Assembly (NCBI GenBank): GCA_030604825.1
Contig: JAUVVB010000007.1
Span: forward strand, 1-64,000
From: Chloroflexota bacterium
Lineage (GTDB): Bacteria > Chloroflexota > Dehalococcoidia > E44-bin15
DNA: 64,000 nt
Direction: 5' to 3'
Shown: in pieces, positions 15,870 through 23,531 of the stretch
Numbering within the stretch: the first letter of the stretch is position 1
Layout: every line of letters begins with the position of its first letter
Position numbers and translations under genes: made by a program
The notes under the pieces: generated by a model
The model's input: only the letters and a program-made list of their open reading frames with translations
Database searches by the model: none
Told to the model about the DNA's origin: nothing

Positions 15870-16964
15870 ATGATAAGGACGAAACTTTGTGATCTGGTGG
15901 GAATAAAACACCCCATAATCCAGGCGGGCATGGGACCGTGGAAAACGGAAAAACTGGCCATAGCGGCAGCCAATGCTGGGATATTGGGGATCATCAGCAC
16001 CAGCGGCATAATTGCCGAGGCAATGGGAATGGCCGTGGTGGGCGAGCCAGACAGGCCTGGGGAGGGTGAAAGGACACCATATGAGATGACAAAGCAGCTT
16101 ATCCTTAGGGTTAAGGAGGCTACCCGGGAGGCAAAGGGCATCTTCGGCATCAACTGTATGGTGTCGGCAGAGCTAGTTCAAGGAGCTAGGGACATTATTA
16201 GCGGGACGCTTGATGCCAGGGAGGAAGATCCGGAGGTTAAGGAAAGATTGAGGGTGATAATCACCTCAGCTGGCGATCCTCTACCCTGGGCCGAGGTAAT
16301 AAAGCCTTCAGGGGCAAAGTGGTTTCATGTTGTTCCCTCGGTGCGCCATGCCCAGCGGTGCGAACGAGCCGGGGTAGATGCAATAATTGCCTCAGGGCAT
16401 GAGGCTGGTGGACATACCGCTTGGGAACCAGTTCACAGCATGGTCCTGTTACCGGCAGTGGCCAAAGCAGTGAATACCCCAGTTGTTGGAGCGGGTGGAT
16501 TTTGTGATGGGGCCAGCCTGGTAGCTGCCTTAGCCCTGGGGGCTTGCGGTGTTCAGATGGGCACCAGATTCATAGCTACTCAGGAGAGCGATTTTGTGCC
16601 GCTATGGAAGAACCGGGTACTGAAAAGTGGGGAGAGAGACACCTTAGCGGCCAGGGGATTCGTTGGGCCGCTAAGGTATTTAAAGAATAGGGCCTCCATC
16701 GAGCTTACCGAGCTTACCTTGAAGAAGACCCCCCGCCTGTATTTAGGGGAGCCAGATGTAGCCCTTGACCCCGATATCTGGAGTGTAGAATCGCAGGGCA
16801 TGGCAAACCTGATGGGAGACGATGATGAGAAAGCGCTTTTCTACGGGGGCGAGGTAGCCGGTAGGTTCGAAGACCTCCCCACCGTAAAAGAGCTGGTAGA
16901 GAGGATAGTGAAGGAGGCTGAAGAAATCATCTCCTCTCTGCCAGGATTTATTAAACCCAAATAG
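15870..16964 (+). CDS. Nitronate monooxygenase-like FMN-dependent enzyme (NPD family) 1
   Basis: 364-residue TIM-barrel flavoprotein of the 2-nitropropane dioxygenase/nitronate monooxygenase family. N-terminal KHPIIQAGMG, the FMN-phosphate region HEAGGHTAWEPVHS near 172-185, GAGGFCDGASLVAALALGACGVQMGTRF near 210-237. Family members oxidise alkyl nitronates or reduce enoyl thioesters (FabK); placement beside enoyl-CoA hydratases makes an acyl-CoA-related role possible. ATG start with GGGAGGCG upstream. A second member lies at 57559. Confidence 0.87.
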   Translation: MIRTKLCDLVGIKHPIIQAGMGPWKTEKLAIAAANAGILGIISTSGIIAEAMGMAVVGEPDRPGEGERTPYEMTKQLILRVKEATREAKGIFGINCMVSAELVQGARDIISGTLDAREEDPEVKERLRVIITSAGDPLPWAEVIKPSGAKWFHVVPSVRHAQRCERAGVDAIIASGHEAGGHTAWEPVHSMVLLPAVAKAVNTPVVGAGGFCDGASLVAALALGACGVQMGTRFIATQESDFVPLWKNRVLKSGERDTLAARGFVGPLRYLKNRASIELTELTLKKTPRLYLGEPDVALDPDIWSVESQGMANLMGDDDEKALFYGGEVAGRFEDLPTVKELVERIVKEAEEIISSLPGFIKPK

Positions 16965-17044
16965 CCCCTTAGCCGTCGGGAGGCGGTTTCCTAGCTTTCG
17001 TCTCGGAGGAAGGCCAAATTCACCCGGATTGAAGCGGGCCTCAA

Positions 17045-17554
17045 CTATAGTTGCAGAATATGCGCCCGGGCTTCGCCTGAGTCAATATTGAGTATGCCAA
17101 CCGTCCCCAGGCCACGGCGATAGTGGAGAAATGTGGGACTACCAGGGTTTACGAAAAGAACACTGCCATGGCGTTGCATCACCGTGGTGTGTTCGTGACC
17201 GAAGACAACGATGTCAGGGGCATCAGGGTCATTTTGCCCCAGGGAGTTCCTTGCTCGCCATGATGCGACCATGTAGGAGTAGGGCCTTTCATGGATGAGC
17301 CAAAGTGTTTGGCCCTCCAGCTTCAGTAGGTGTTTGCTCTTTAGACGCCTGTCTTTTTGGATATCTCCATAGTCGTCGTCACCCCTCGCTGCCACCACTG
17401 GCGCGATACGCTCCAGCTCGTCCAGCACGGAGGGGATGTAGATGTCGCCGGCGTGTAGGATAAGGTCGACCCCGCGGAAAGCTTGCACTATTTGAGGAGG
17501 CAGTGCTTGCGCCACTTCGGGAATATGTGTATCTGATAACAGCCCAATGCGCAT
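17045..17554 (-). CDS. YfcE/MJ0936-type metallophosphoesterase
   Basis: 169-residue calcineurin-like phosphodiesterase. Metal motifs in order: DTHIPE near the N-terminus (GLLSDTH), LHAGDIY, ARGDDDYGD (the GNxD position as GDDD), and VFGHEHTT near the C-terminus, then NPGSPTF. The ATG at 17554 (MRIGLLSDTH) was chosen because it puts the first motif where the family has it; the frame stays open to 17593 and no candidate has a clear binding site. Stand-alone; substrate unknown. Confidence 0.85.
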   Translation of the reverse strand: MRIGLLSDTHIPEVAQALPPQIVQAFRGVDLILHAGDIYIPSVLDELERIAPVVAARGDDDYGDIQKDRRLKSKHLLKLEGQTLWLIHERPYSYMVASWRARNSLGQNDPDAPDIVVFGHEHTTVMQRHGSVLFVNPGSPTFLHYRRGLGTVGILNIDSGEARAHILQL

Positions 17555-17765
17555 CCGACATAGCATTATGAGCGGCCTAACCCCCCTTGTCAAGAAAGGC
17601 CGAGGTAGGCATGTTGCGTAGGACGGTTCCGATTCGTCCTGAGACCCGGGCTTCGCTTAAACAATCCATCGCAGTGTGATCCAACAATTCGCCCAATTGC
17701 TAAATCATTGTGGCCTAGGGGAGAATGAGCGGCTACAAGTGTAAGCCAGGCCCCGCTTTCCAGGC

Positions 17766-18005
17766 TTAGGGCCAGAAGAGCTTCTGAGCTTCTTTCCTCA
17801 GTTCAGCCCGGAAATCGGGGTGGGCAACGGCAATAAGCTTCTCCGCCCGCCTCCGCTGCGACTTACCCATCAGGCTGGCAATCCCGTACTCGGTGACGAT
17901 GAAGTCGGCGTAGGTGCGGGGCATGCTGACCATGACGCCTTCCTCCATCAAGGGCACTCCATTGCTATGGGCGAGTGCTATCTGCGACTGCAACCTTGGT
18001 GCTAG
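17766..18005 (-). pseudogene. Truncated acetyl-CoA hydrolase/4-hydroxybutyrate CoA-transferase (C-terminus only)
   Basis: About 75-80 codons matching the C-terminal end of class I CoA-transferases: FIVTEYGIASLMGKSQRRRA, then AHPDFRAELRKEAQKLFWP and stop. The family is about 430-500 residues, so more than 80% is missing, including the catalytic Glu domain. The frame is stopped (TAG) about 25 bases before tRNA-Asn, so deletion or recombination next to the tRNA probably removed the rest. An imperfect inverted repeat (17743-17767) over the stop codon may be its old terminator. Confidence 0.75.
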
Positions 18006-18028
18006 CTGAAGGGTGGTCTACAGGATTG

Positions 18029-18101
18029 CTCCCCGGGCAGGACTCGAACCTGCGACTTGGCGGTTAACAGCCGCCCGCTCTACCAACTGAGCTACCGGGG
18101 A
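18029..18101 (-). tRNA. tRNA-Asn (GTT)
   Basis: Cloverleaf with acceptor TCCCCGG/CCGGGGA, anticodon stem GGCGG/CCGCC with loop CTGTTAA (anticodon GTT), T-loop GTTCGAGTC. The CCA end is not encoded. Third in the Leu-Gln-Asn minus-strand cluster. Confidence 0.95.
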
Positions 18102-18120
18102 ATTTTTGTGGTCGAAAAAG

Positions 18121-18191
18121 CTGCCGAGCCTGGATTCGAACCAGGGCTTAGGGATCCAAAGTCCCCCGTGCTACCGCTACACAACTCGGCA
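18121..18191 (-). tRNA. tRNA-Gln (TTG)
   Basis: Acceptor TGCCGAG/CTCGGCA, anticodon stem GGGGA/TCCCT with loop CTTTGGA (anticodon TTG), T-loop GTTCGAATC. CCA not encoded. Confidence 0.95.
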
Positions 18192-18242
18192 TCTTTTCAC
18201 CCCAACCAAAGAAAACCCTGGCTAAGCTAATGCTCGAAAAAG

Positions 18243-18328
18243 TGCCGAAGGCCGGGATCGAACCGACACGGGGGTCACCCCCCAACGGTTTTTGAGACCG
18301 TCGCGTCTACCTATTCCGCCACTTCGGC
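18243..18328 (-). tRNA. tRNA-Leu (CAA)
   Basis: Class II tRNA of 86 nt with a long variable arm. Acceptor GCCGAAG/CTTCGGC, anticodon loop CTCAAAA (anticodon CAA). First of the Leu-Gln-Asn cluster. Confidence 0.95.
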
Positions 18329-18351
18329 TTTTCCCCTTTAGGTTACCAGAT

Positions 18352-18381
18352 AGCATAGCATACCGCCAGGTTCTCAGTCAA
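18352..18381 (-). promoter_or_regulatory. Promoter of the tRNA-Leu-Gln-Asn cluster
   Basis: Minus strand: TTGACT (18381-18376), 18-base spacer, TATGCT (18357-18352). This predicts a start about 15-20 bases before tRNA-Leu. The -10 region contains a doubled TATGCTATGCT. Confidence 0.6.
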
Positions 18382-18602
18382 GGACGATTTCGCATCTGCG
18401 GTGCCATGCGGTGACAGGGATCCCCAGATAGAAGAAACTCTGAATGTGGCGCTTGGTAATAAGGCGAGGATCGATTACTTGGGCCCTGTTTTGTGCCATG
18501 CCATTTTGGGGAGCCCGCCCGGTACAGGTTGTTTAGCCTAGCTTTAACCTCTATCTATTTGCCCGGCTCATGCAGGTTGTCATGAGCTGAGTCTGCCTAT
18601 CT

Positions 18603-18681
<79 letters not shown>

Positions 18682-18691
18682 ACCATGGGCT

Positions 18692-18720
18692 ATTTTACCA
18701 CCGAGGCTTGGCTTTGGCAA
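18692..18720 (-). promoter_or_regulatory. Promoter of tRNA-Pro
   Basis: Minus strand: TTGCCA (18720-18715), 17-base spacer, TAAAAT (18697-18692). The predicted start falls a few bases before the tRNA 5' end at 18681. Confidence 0.5.
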
Positions 18721-18732
18721 TAGAAGGCGGTC

Positions 18733-18761
18733 TTGCCTCAGAAAGCCATTAGGGGTAAAAT
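18733..18761 (+). promoter_or_regulatory. Promoter of the FmdB-like zinc-ribbon genes
   Basis: TTGCCT (18733-18738), 17-base spacer, TAAAAT (18756-18761), divergent from the tRNA-Pro promoter with only 12 bases between the two -35 boxes. AGAGGTAAGC precedes the ATG at 18781. Confidence 0.55.
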
Positions 18762-18780
18762 CGTATTTCAGAGGTAAGCA

Positions 18781-19035
18781 ATGCCCGTATATGAATATGA
18801 ATGCAGCGCCTGCCACTTCCACTTTGAAAGGAGACAGCACTTCAACGCGGAGCCGGTAGCCATCTGCCCCAAATGTCAGGGCAAGGCTCGCCGCGTCCTC
18901 CATTCGGTGCCCATCTTCTTCAGGGGAAGCGGCTTCTACTCCACGGACTACAGCAGGGGGGGTCAAAGCTCCTCATCCAAGAAAGAGAAGAAGCCCGCCG
19001 AGAAGGAGGGTAAAGATAACGCCTCCCAGGAGTAG
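18781..19035 (+). CDS. FmdB-family zinc-ribbon protein (copy 1)
   Basis: 84-residue regulatory-type zinc ribbon: MPVYEYECSACHFHFE, then CPKCQGKARRVLHSVPIFF, the CxxC_CxxC_SSSS fold, followed by GSGFYSTDYSRGGQSSS and a Lys/Glu-rich tail. Often called a putative regulator, but the molecular role is unknown. Copy 2 begins 5 bases downstream. Confidence 0.88.
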   Translation: MPVYEYECSACHFHFERRQHFNAEPVAICPKCQGKARRVLHSVPIFFRGSGFYSTDYSRGGQSSSSKKEKKPAEKEGKDNASQE

Positions 19036-19040
19036 GGACC

Positions 19041-19208
19041 GTGCCTATCTATAAATACGAATGCAGCGCCTGCCGCTTCCGCTTTGAGGTAAAGGAGGGG
19101 TTTGACCAAGAACCGGTGGCTGCCTGCCCCAAGTGTAAGGGGAAGGCATACCGCCTGTTCACCCTGCCAGAGATCAGGGTAAAGGATAAATGGAAGAGCA
19201 GGGAGTAG
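19041..19208 (+). CDS. FmdB-family zinc-ribbon protein (copy 2, 55 residues)
   Basis: Short paralogue of the preceding gene. GTG start; MPIYKYECSACRFRFEVKEG, then ACPKCKGKAYRLFTLPEIRV, with a short basic tail ending WKSRE and lacking the SSSS/charged tail of copy 1. The DNA match between the copies is strong over the first 16 codons (AAATACGAATGCAGCGCC). It ends 1 base before dtd, so all three are probably cotranscribed. Confidence 0.8.
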   Translation: MPIYKYECSACRFRFEVKEGFDQEPVAACPKCKGKAYRLFTLPEIRVKDKWKSRE

Positions 19209-19209
19209 G

Positions 19210-19659
19210 GTGAAGGCGCTACTGCAAAGGGTGAGCAAGGCTTCGGTGACCGTCGCCGATGAGGTTGTGGGCCAGATTGGCGGCGGTCTGGTGGTCTTCG
19301 TGGGCATATGCAGGGAGGATACGGAAAGGGATGCCCAATATCTGGCGGATAAAACGCTCAACCTGCGCATCTTCCCCGACAGCGAAGGCAGATTCAACCT
19401 CTCCGCATTGGAGACCCAGGCGGCACTGCTGGTGGTGAGCCAGTTCACCCTCCTCGCCGACACCCGAAAGGGGAGGCGCCCCAGCTTCACCGAGGCAGCA
19501 CCACCACAGCAGGCGGAAGCCCTCTTTGAGCAATTCCTGGAGTTCCTGCGCCAAAGCGGGCTGAGGGTGGAGAGCGGTCGCTTCCAGGAGCATATGCACG
19601 TGGAAATCCATAACGATGGACCGGTGACCATCCTCTTGGACAGCAGGGATAAATTTTGA
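19210..19659 (+). CDS. dtd: D-aminoacyl-tRNA deacylase
   Basis: 149-residue homodimeric editing enzyme that hydrolyses D-amino acids from tRNA. The two cross-subunit motifs are visible: SQFTLLAD near 77-84 and the Gly-cisPro motif NDGPVTI near 137-143. N-terminal MKALLQRVSKASVTV is typical. GTG start overlaps the ribosome-binding region GGGAG at the end of the preceding zinc-ribbon gene. Confidence 0.95.
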   Translation: MKALLQRVSKASVTVADEVVGQIGGGLVVFVGICREDTERDAQYLADKTLNLRIFPDSEGRFNLSALETQAALLVVSQFTLLADTRKGRRPSFTEAAPPQQAEALFEQFLEFLRQSGLRVESGRFQEHMHVEIHNDGPVTILLDSRDKF

Positions 19660-19667
19660 CCGCGCTT

Positions 19668-19688
19668 TATTGCAAAGGGTTGCAACAA
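19668..19688 (+). promoter_or_regulatory. Predicted Fur-family operator upstream of the fur-like gene
   Basis: TTATTGCAA-AGGG-TTGCAACAA, an inverted repeat built from two TTGCAA blocks (19670-19675 and 19680-19685) four bases apart. The second block doubles as the -35 of the promoter at 19680-19708, so bound regulator would block RNA polymerase. A second copy of the element lies before cbiM. Half-site sequence resembles the nickel-responsive Nur box as I recall it, though that one has a 5-base spacer. Confidence 0.6.
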
Positions 19689-19708
19689 TCAAAGCCGTGT
19701 GATATGAT
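19680..19708 (+). promoter_or_regulatory. Promoter of the fur-like gene
   Basis: TTGCAA (19680-19685), 17-base spacer, TATGAT (19703-19708); the coding region starts at 19727. It overlaps the operator, indicating autoregulation. Confidence 0.6.
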
Positions 19709-19726
19709 TTAAACAGGGCCGAGAGA

Positions 19727-20137
19727 ATGTCTTGTGTTCAAACCTTGCGGGAACTAGGTTATCGCATGACTCCCCAGCGTCAAGCGATCTTGGAGGCCGT
19801 TCATACCCATGATGACCACTTCAGCACGGAGGAGGTCCACGAGGAGGTGCGGGCCCGGTATCCCCAGGTTAATATCTCCACCGTCTACCGCACCCTAGAG
19901 CTGCTCAAGGAGCTGGGGCTGGTTACCCAAACCGATCTGGGCGAGGGAATACTTCGCTATCACCATATCGACAAAGGCCACCATCATCACCTCATCTGCG
20001 AGAATTGTGGTGCCATCATAGATGTGGATGAATCCGTGTTTTCGCCCCTGAAGAGGGAGTTGCTCCAGGATTACCAGTTCAAGGCCAACATGAGCCATTT
20101 TGCCATCTTCGGGCGCTGCGCCAAATGTCAAAGATGA
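19727..20137 (+). CDS. Fur-family metal-responsive transcriptional regulator
   Basis: 136-residue Fur/Zur/Nur-type repressor: winged-helix DNA-binding domain (LGYRMTPQRQAILEAV ... NISTVYRTLELL, residues 10-65), metal-binding/dimerisation domain with HHHHLICENCG (about 86-96) and a second Cys pair in GRCAKCQR at the C-terminus. The four cysteines imply a structural zinc site. The metal sensed is not determined by sequence, but the matching operators upstream of this gene and of the cbiM/nikM transporter point to nickel or cobalt. Start ATG at 19727, weakly supported by GAGAG. Confidence 0.92.
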   Translation: MSCVQTLRELGYRMTPQRQAILEAVHTHDDHFSTEEVHEEVRARYPQVNISTVYRTLELLKELGLVTQTDLGEGILRYHHIDKGHHHHLICENCGAIIDVDESVFSPLKRELLQDYQFKANMSHFAIFGRCAKCQR

Positions 20138-20151
20138 TTTTTTTAACGGGG

Positions 20152-20172
20152 TTATTGCAATTAGTTGCATTT
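20152..20172 (+). promoter_or_regulatory. Predicted Fur-family operator upstream of cbiM
   Basis: TTATTGCAA-TTAG-TTGCATTTC: TTGCAA at 20155-20160 and TTGCAT at 20165-20170, again four bases apart and the same layout as the site at 19668. It sits in the 64-base gap between the regulator and the transporter. No cobalamin-riboswitch-sized leader exists here. Confidence 0.55.
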
Positions 20173-20201
20173 CTGCCAGCTTTAAGGGGAGGGAGGCCTA
20201 G

Positions 20202-20840
20202 ATGCACATCCCAGATGGCTTTCTGAACATCGCCACGGTCGGAACCACTTACGCTGTCTCCGCTGGCGGCGTTGGCTATGGGCTCAGGAAGGCGAGGAGC
20301 AAGCTGATGGAAAAGCAGGTGCCCATGATGGGCATAATGGCGGCCTTTATCTTCGCCGCCCAGATGCTCAACTTCCCCATAATTGGGGGCACCTCAGGGC
20401 ACCTCATTGGCGCTGCCCTGGCGGCGATACTGCTAGGACCGGGGTCCGCGGTGCTGATAATGGCCTGCATCCTCATTGCCCAGTGCTTGATCTTTCAGGA
20501 TGGTGGGCTGCTCGCCCTGGGCGCCAATGTGCTAAACATGGGCATCATTGCCAGCTTCGCTGGCTATTATCTCTACCTGGGCACCACCAGAATTTTGGGA
20601 GAGGAAAGGCGAGGAAGGCTTTTTGGTGGCTTTATCGCTGCCTGGGGTTCCGTTTTCCTGGCCTCCATCGCCTGCGCTATAGAGCTGGCAGTCTCAGGCA
20701 CGGTGCCCATCCGAGTAGCGCTACCGGCGATGGCCGGCTGGCACGCCCTCATTGGCATCGGCGAAGGGGCGATCACGGTGGCGGTGCTCAGCTTCGTGAT
20801 GGCCACCAGAAGCGACCTGCTGGAGCTTAGGAAAGTTTGA
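20202..20840 (+). CDS. cbiM: Nickel/cobalt ECF transporter substrate-binding component CbiM/NikM
   Basis: 212-residue membrane S-component. It begins with MHIPDGFL, whose N-terminal Met and His2 ligate Ni/Co in this family, and has about six to seven hydrophobic helices. First gene of a four-gene transporter operon (M, PDGLE, Q, O). Ni and Co versions cannot be separated by eye; regulation by a TTGCAA-type operator rather than a cobalamin riboswitch favours nickel. GGGGAGGGAGG ribosome-binding region upstream. Confidence 0.93.
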   Translation: MHIPDGFLNIATVGTTYAVSAGGVGYGLRKARSKLMEKQVPMMGIMAAFIFAAQMLNFPIIGGTSGHLIGAALAAILLGPGSAVLIMACILIAQCLIFQDGGLLALGANVLNMGIIASFAGYYLYLGTTRILGEERRGRLFGGFIAAWGSVFLASIACAIELAVSGTVPIRVALPAMAGWHALIGIGEGAITVAVLSFVMATRSDLLELRKV

Positions 20841-20850
20841 GGAGGAAAGA

Positions 20851-21141
20851 ATGAGGCTCAAGTGGTGGCATATTGGCCTGCTTCTGTGTTTAGGGGTGGC
20901 TCTCATCTCCCCGCTGGCCTCCGGCTTCCCCGATGGGCTGGAGAAGGTTGCCGAAGATAAGGGCTTTATCGAAACGGCCCTGGAGGCCCCCTATCAGCTT
21001 ATTGCCGACTATGTCTTCCCCGGCATAGGGAGCGAAGCGCTGGCGACAATAATAGCTGGGATAATTGGCACCCTTGTGCTCTTCGGCGTGGCATATGGCA
21101 TAGCCCGATTGCTCACGCTGCGGAGGCGAGAGGTAGACTGA
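20851..21141 (+). CDS. PDGLE-domain transporter component (CbiN/NikN-like)
   Basis: 96-residue two-helix membrane protein with the diagnostic PDGLEKVAEDKGF motif between an N-terminal helix (about 6-26) and a C-terminal helix (about 66-88). PDGLE proteins take the place of CbiN in many Ni/Co ECF systems. Located between cbiM and cbiQ with 10-base spacers; GAGGAAAG ribosome-binding site. Confidence 0.9.
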   Translation: MRLKWWHIGLLLCLGVALISPLASGFPDGLEKVAEDKGFIETALEAPYQLIADYVFPGIGSEALATIIAGIIGTLVLFGVAYGIARLLTLRRREVD

Positions 21142-21151
21142 CAGGAGTGCA

Positions 21152-21937
21152 GTGAAACACGGCTTTCTTGACCAGTATAGCGACCTGGATAGCCTCATTC
21201 ATAGGCTTGATCCGCGGACCAAGGCCATCACCACCCTGGCCTTCATCCTGGCGTTGGTGCTCACCCCACCCACCAGATGGTATGCCTTTGCCCTATATTT
21301 CGCCCTCATCGCCCTGGTGGTCCTCCTCTCCAGGCTTCCACCGCTCTATGTTTTGAAGCGGTCTTTGGTGGTGGTGCCCTTCGTTTTAGTGATCGCCATC
21401 TTCATCCCCTTCTTCAAGCAGGGTGAGGTGGCTGGCAGCTACAATATCTGGCTGTGGCAGGTGAACGTCACCTATAGTGGCTTGATCGTCCTGTGGAACG
21501 TCACCATCAAGGCCTGGCTCTCGGTGATGAGCATGATCGTACTCTCGTCAACGACGAAATTCTCCGAGCTTCTCAAGGGGCTGGAAAGGCTGCGCCTGCC
21601 CCTGGTGATGGTGATGATCCTGTCTTTCATGTACCGCTATATGTTCGTTGTGGTTGATGAGGCATTGCGAATGAAGCGGGCACGGGACAGCCGTAACTTC
21701 GGCGGCAAGCACATCTGGCAGTTAAAGACCGTGGGCAACATGATCGGCGCCCTTTTCCTGCGCAGTTACGAGCGGGGGGAAAGGGTCTATGCCGCCATGG
21801 TGGCGCGAGGCTTTGATGGCAATCCCCGGACGCTTTCCCACCTCCGCTTCCAAATGCTGGATCTGTATTTCACCGCCTGCTTCCTCACCAGCTTGGCCAT
21901 GATCGGCACCACCATTCTTTTAGGCTGGGGGGCGTAA
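21152..21937 (+). CDS. cbiQ: ECF transporter transmembrane component CbiQ
   Basis: 261-residue T-component coupling the S-component to the ATPase. Family features: LDPRTKAI near residues 20-27, several membrane helices, and the conserved cytoplasmic coupling motifs around MKRARDSRNF and ERGERVYAAMVARGFDG. GTG start with ACAGGAG upstream; the stop is 1 base before cbiO. Confidence 0.93.
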   Translation: MKHGFLDQYSDLDSLIHRLDPRTKAITTLAFILALVLTPPTRWYAFALYFALIALVVLLSRLPPLYVLKRSLVVVPFVLVIAIFIPFFKQGEVAGSYNIWLWQVNVTYSGLIVLWNVTIKAWLSVMSMIVLSSTTKFSELLKGLERLRLPLVMVMILSFMYRYMFVVVDEALRMKRARDSRNFGGKHIWQLKTVGNMIGALFLRSYERGERVYAAMVARGFDGNPRTLSHLRFQMLDLYFTACFLTSLAMIGTTILLGWGA

Positions 21938-21938
21938 T

Positions 21939-22676
21939 TTGGAAAAGGCCATACAGATCGAAAACCTATCCTATAGCTACCCCGATGGCCAGCAGGCGTT
22001 GAAGGATATAAACCTCTCCATAGAGGTCGGTGAGACGGTGGCGCTGGTTGGACCCAACGGGGCGGGAAAGTCCACCCTGCTGCTTCACCTTAACGGCATC
22101 CTGAGGAGCGATGGAACGGTGACGGTGCTGGGCGTCCCCCTGGATAATAAGAGCCTCAAGTGGGTGAGGAGCAAGGTAGGTCTGATATTCCAGGACCCCG
22201 AGGACCAGCTCTTTTCCCCCACCGTTTTTGACGATGTTGCCTTCGGTCCCATCAACATGGGATGTTCCCAGGATGAGGTGAGAAGGCGGGTAAGCGAGGC
22301 CCTGGAGGGGGTGGGAATGGAGGGCTATGAGAAGCGTTCCCCCCACCACCTCAGCATTGGGGAGAAGAAGCGCATCGCCATCGCCACCATCCTCTCCATG
22401 GAGCCGGAAATACTGGTCATCGATGAGCCCACCGCCAACCTCGACCCCCGCGCCAAAGGGGAACTCATCGAGCTGCTTCAGCAGCTTCCCATGACCAAGA
22501 TAGTTGCCTCCCACGACCTGGAGGCGGTTAAGGCCCTCTGCCAGCGCACTGTCATCCTCGATGAGGGACAGGTGGTAGCTGACGATTCCACTCAGAGCAT
22601 TATGTCAAATAATCCCCTGCTGGAGGGGCACGGACTGGCCCCAAGAAGTGGATCAAGCCTCAAGCTCAAGGCTTAG
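21939..22676 (+). CDS. cbiO: ECF transporter ATPase CbiO
   Basis: 245-residue ABC ATPase powering metal uptake. Walker [13 protein letters not shown]-loop [13 protein letters not shown], signature [13 protein letters not shown], Walker [14 protein letters not shown] and H-switch VASHDLE are all intact. TTG start directly after the cbiQ stop. Its 3' end overlaps the convergent nadC gene by 24 bases, so the two mRNAs are antisense at their tails. Confidence 0.95.
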   Translation: MEKAIQIENLSYSYPDGQQALKDINLSIEVGETVALVGPNGAGKSTLLLHLNGILRSDGTVTVLGVPLDNKSLKWVRSKVGLIFQDPEDQLFSPTVFDDVAFGPINMGCSQDEVRRRVSEALEGVGMEGYEKRSPHHLSIGEKKRIAIATILSMEPEILVIDEPTANLDPRAKGELIELLQQLPMTKIVASHDLEAVKALCQRTVILDEGQVVADDSTQSIMSNNPLLEGHGLAPRSGSSLKLKA

Positions 22677-23510
22677 ATCCAGGGACCTTGCCGAATGGGT
22701 GAGCGCTCCCACGGAGATGAGGTCAACCCCCGTCTCGGCCACCTGACGCACATTGCCCAAGGTGATGCCGCCGGAGGCCTCGATCAAGGCACGCCCCTTG
22801 GCTATCTCAACCACCTGGCGCATATCCTCGAGGGACATGTTGTCCAGAAGAAGGGCGTCAGCACCGGCCTCCAGGGCCTCTTCGGCCTCACTAACGCTAC
22901 CCACTTCGACCTCTACCTTAAGGGTGGAACTCTGGCGTGCCCTCTGGATCGCATCCTTAACCCCCAGGCCGAAAAAACGAAGCGCCGCCAGATGATTGTC
23001 CTTGATCAGGATGCCATCGCCGAGGTGCTGGCGATGGCTTTTGCCCCCTCCCACCCGCACCGCATACTTCTCCAGAAGCCGTATCCCCGGGGTTGTCTTT
23101 CGGGTATCGGTGATGAAGGCTTTTAGCCCCTTTACCGCCTCCACGTAGCGCGCCGTCTCCGAGGCGATGCCGCTGAGCCGGCCCAAAAAGTTGAGGGCCA
23201 CTCGCTCCCCCTTCAGCATGCTCGCCACCTTGCCCTCAATGACAGCCACCACATCCTCTTTTCGAACTTTAGCGCCATCTTGAATCAGAGCTTCAAACCG
23301 TATCGAGGGGTCAACATGTAGAAAGACTTCTTTGGCCACCTCCACCCCACACACCACCCCCTGCTCGCTGGCGATGATGGATGCCCTGCCCTGCTGCTCA
23401 GTGGGGATGAGCGCCTCGGTGGTGGCATCGCCGAAGGAGAGGTCCTCGGCCAGGGCCTTTTCGATGACCTGCTCAACCTTTTTCCAAGAATTAGCTAAGA
23501 TTTCATCCAT
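22653..23510 (-). CDS. nadC: Nicotinate-nucleotide pyrophosphorylase (carboxylating)
   Basis: 285-residue quinolinate phosphoribosyltransferase, third step of de novo NAD synthesis (quinolinate plus PRPP to nicotinate mononucleotide). Visible motifs: RLSGIASETARYVEAVK, TDTRKTTPGIRLLEKYAVRVGGG (substrate loop), KDNHL, EVEVGSVSEAEEAL and LLDNM, EASGGIT near the C-terminus. Separated from nadB and nadA by a DUF3795 gene, a nadB fragment and a DUF4410-like gene, all on the same strand. Confidence 0.95.
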   Translation of the reverse strand: MDEILANSWKKVEQVIEKALAEDLSFGDATTEALIPTEQQGRASIIASEQGVVCGVEVAKEVFLHVDPSIRFEALIQDGAKVRKEDVVAVIEGKVASMLKGERVALNFLGRLSGIASETARYVEAVKGLKAFITDTRKTTPGIRLLEKYAVRVGGGKSHRQHLGDGILIKDNHLAALRFFGLGVKDAIQRARQSSTLKVEVEVGSVSEAEEALEAGADALLLDNMSLEDMRQVVEIAKGRALIEASGGITLGNVRQVAETGVDLISVGALTHSARSLDLSLELEA

Positions 23511-23531
23511 AGGCCTACACTCTCAAACGGC

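Noticed and set aside
14660-18550. 15-bp string GCCTAGCTTTAACCT repeated at 14660 and 18536
   Set aside because: Short, only two copies, no symmetry or consistent placement relative to genes; could be chance or decayed spacer similarity.
20138-20201. Cobalamin riboswitch upstream of cbiM
   Set aside because: The gap is only 64 bases, far too short, and no B12-box-like sequence was seen; the TTGCAA operator explains regulation better.
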